Positions 63,934 through 64,000 of a stretch of 64,000 bases of DNA are shown in pieces. The notes beneath the pieces are model-generated. The model was not told the DNA's origin and ran no database searches. It saw only the letters and a list, made by a program, of their open reading frames with translations. The stretch comes from Siderastrea siderea (Eukaryota > Cnidaria > Anthozoa > Scleractinia > Rhizangiidae). The DNA lies in the NCBI GenBank assembly GCA_964030785.1, contig OZ034966.1:9601152-9665151 (forward strand), in the 5' to 3' direction. The position numbers were made by a program, and so were the translations under genes. Each line of letters opens with the position of its first letter. The stretch's first letter is position 1.

Positions 63934-64000
63934 CCCTTTACAAGCGACCCCGAACTTTTATGACTGGAAAATTTTCCAAGTCTGCACACCCCTTCACCCC

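Overview
This window is eukaryotic DNA, almost certainly from an anthozoan cnidarian and most like a stony coral. The basis is inference: AT-rich sequence, GT-AG introns, genes built from phase-1 EGF, PAN/apple and laminin-G exons, and a dense mix of Ty3/gypsy, BEL/Pao, Penelope, THAP/TTAA (Kolobok-like), pogo-like, tRNA-SINE and foldback elements. There are no bacterial operons, CRISPR arrays or rRNA genes.

Host genes. The main gene runs on the + strand from 37787 to 63933. Eight exons with fully compatible phases (88+260+112+123+120+46+285+313 nt = 1347 nt) give an uninterrupted 448-residue secreted protein: signal peptide, PAN/apple, EGF, two calcium-binding EGFs, a 46-nt micro-exon and a laminin-G-like domain. 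The left edge (1122-8302) carries the 3' part of a paralogous copy. It is dead: one EGF cysteine is lost, a transposon splits the micro-exon, and a TGG has become TAG in the LamG domain. A second PAN gene starts at 32866 on the - strand, head to head with the main gene. A pentraxin-like terminal exon with three in-frame TAG codons lies at 22245-22612 (-).

Mobile DNA. (1) 1853-5696: a TTAA-flanked element with THAP remnants, inserted inside the micro-exon of the dead copy. (2) 8402-20192: an 11.8-kb DNA transposon with a perfect 6-bp target duplication (GGAAAC) and long terminal inverted repeats made largely of a 20-bp minisatellite. It encodes an integrase-type DDE transposase (+) and, convergently, a zinc-ribbon/HECT ubiquitin-ligase gene (-). 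(3) 23570-24652: a Penelope-like RT fragment abutting a truncated BEL/Pao element (24660-28210, -). (4) 43656-49217: an element or inverted duplication with very long arms. (5) 58080-62630: an intact Ty3/gypsy element (-) with identical 182-bp LTRs, a 5-bp duplication and a 1341-codon gag-pol frame, in the last intron of the main gene. Many MITEs and foldbacks fill the remaining introns. Large tandem arrays include a 67-bp palindrome-cored minisatellite (28.2-30.4 kb) and (TGAA)n arrays.

The two gene copies and the two arms of the 43.6-49.2 kb element act as internal controls. Three insertions (the TTAA element, the gypsy element and a pogo-type MITE) can each be compared with an unoccupied site elsewhere in the same window. 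All joins and readings were made by eye; no alignment program or database was used.
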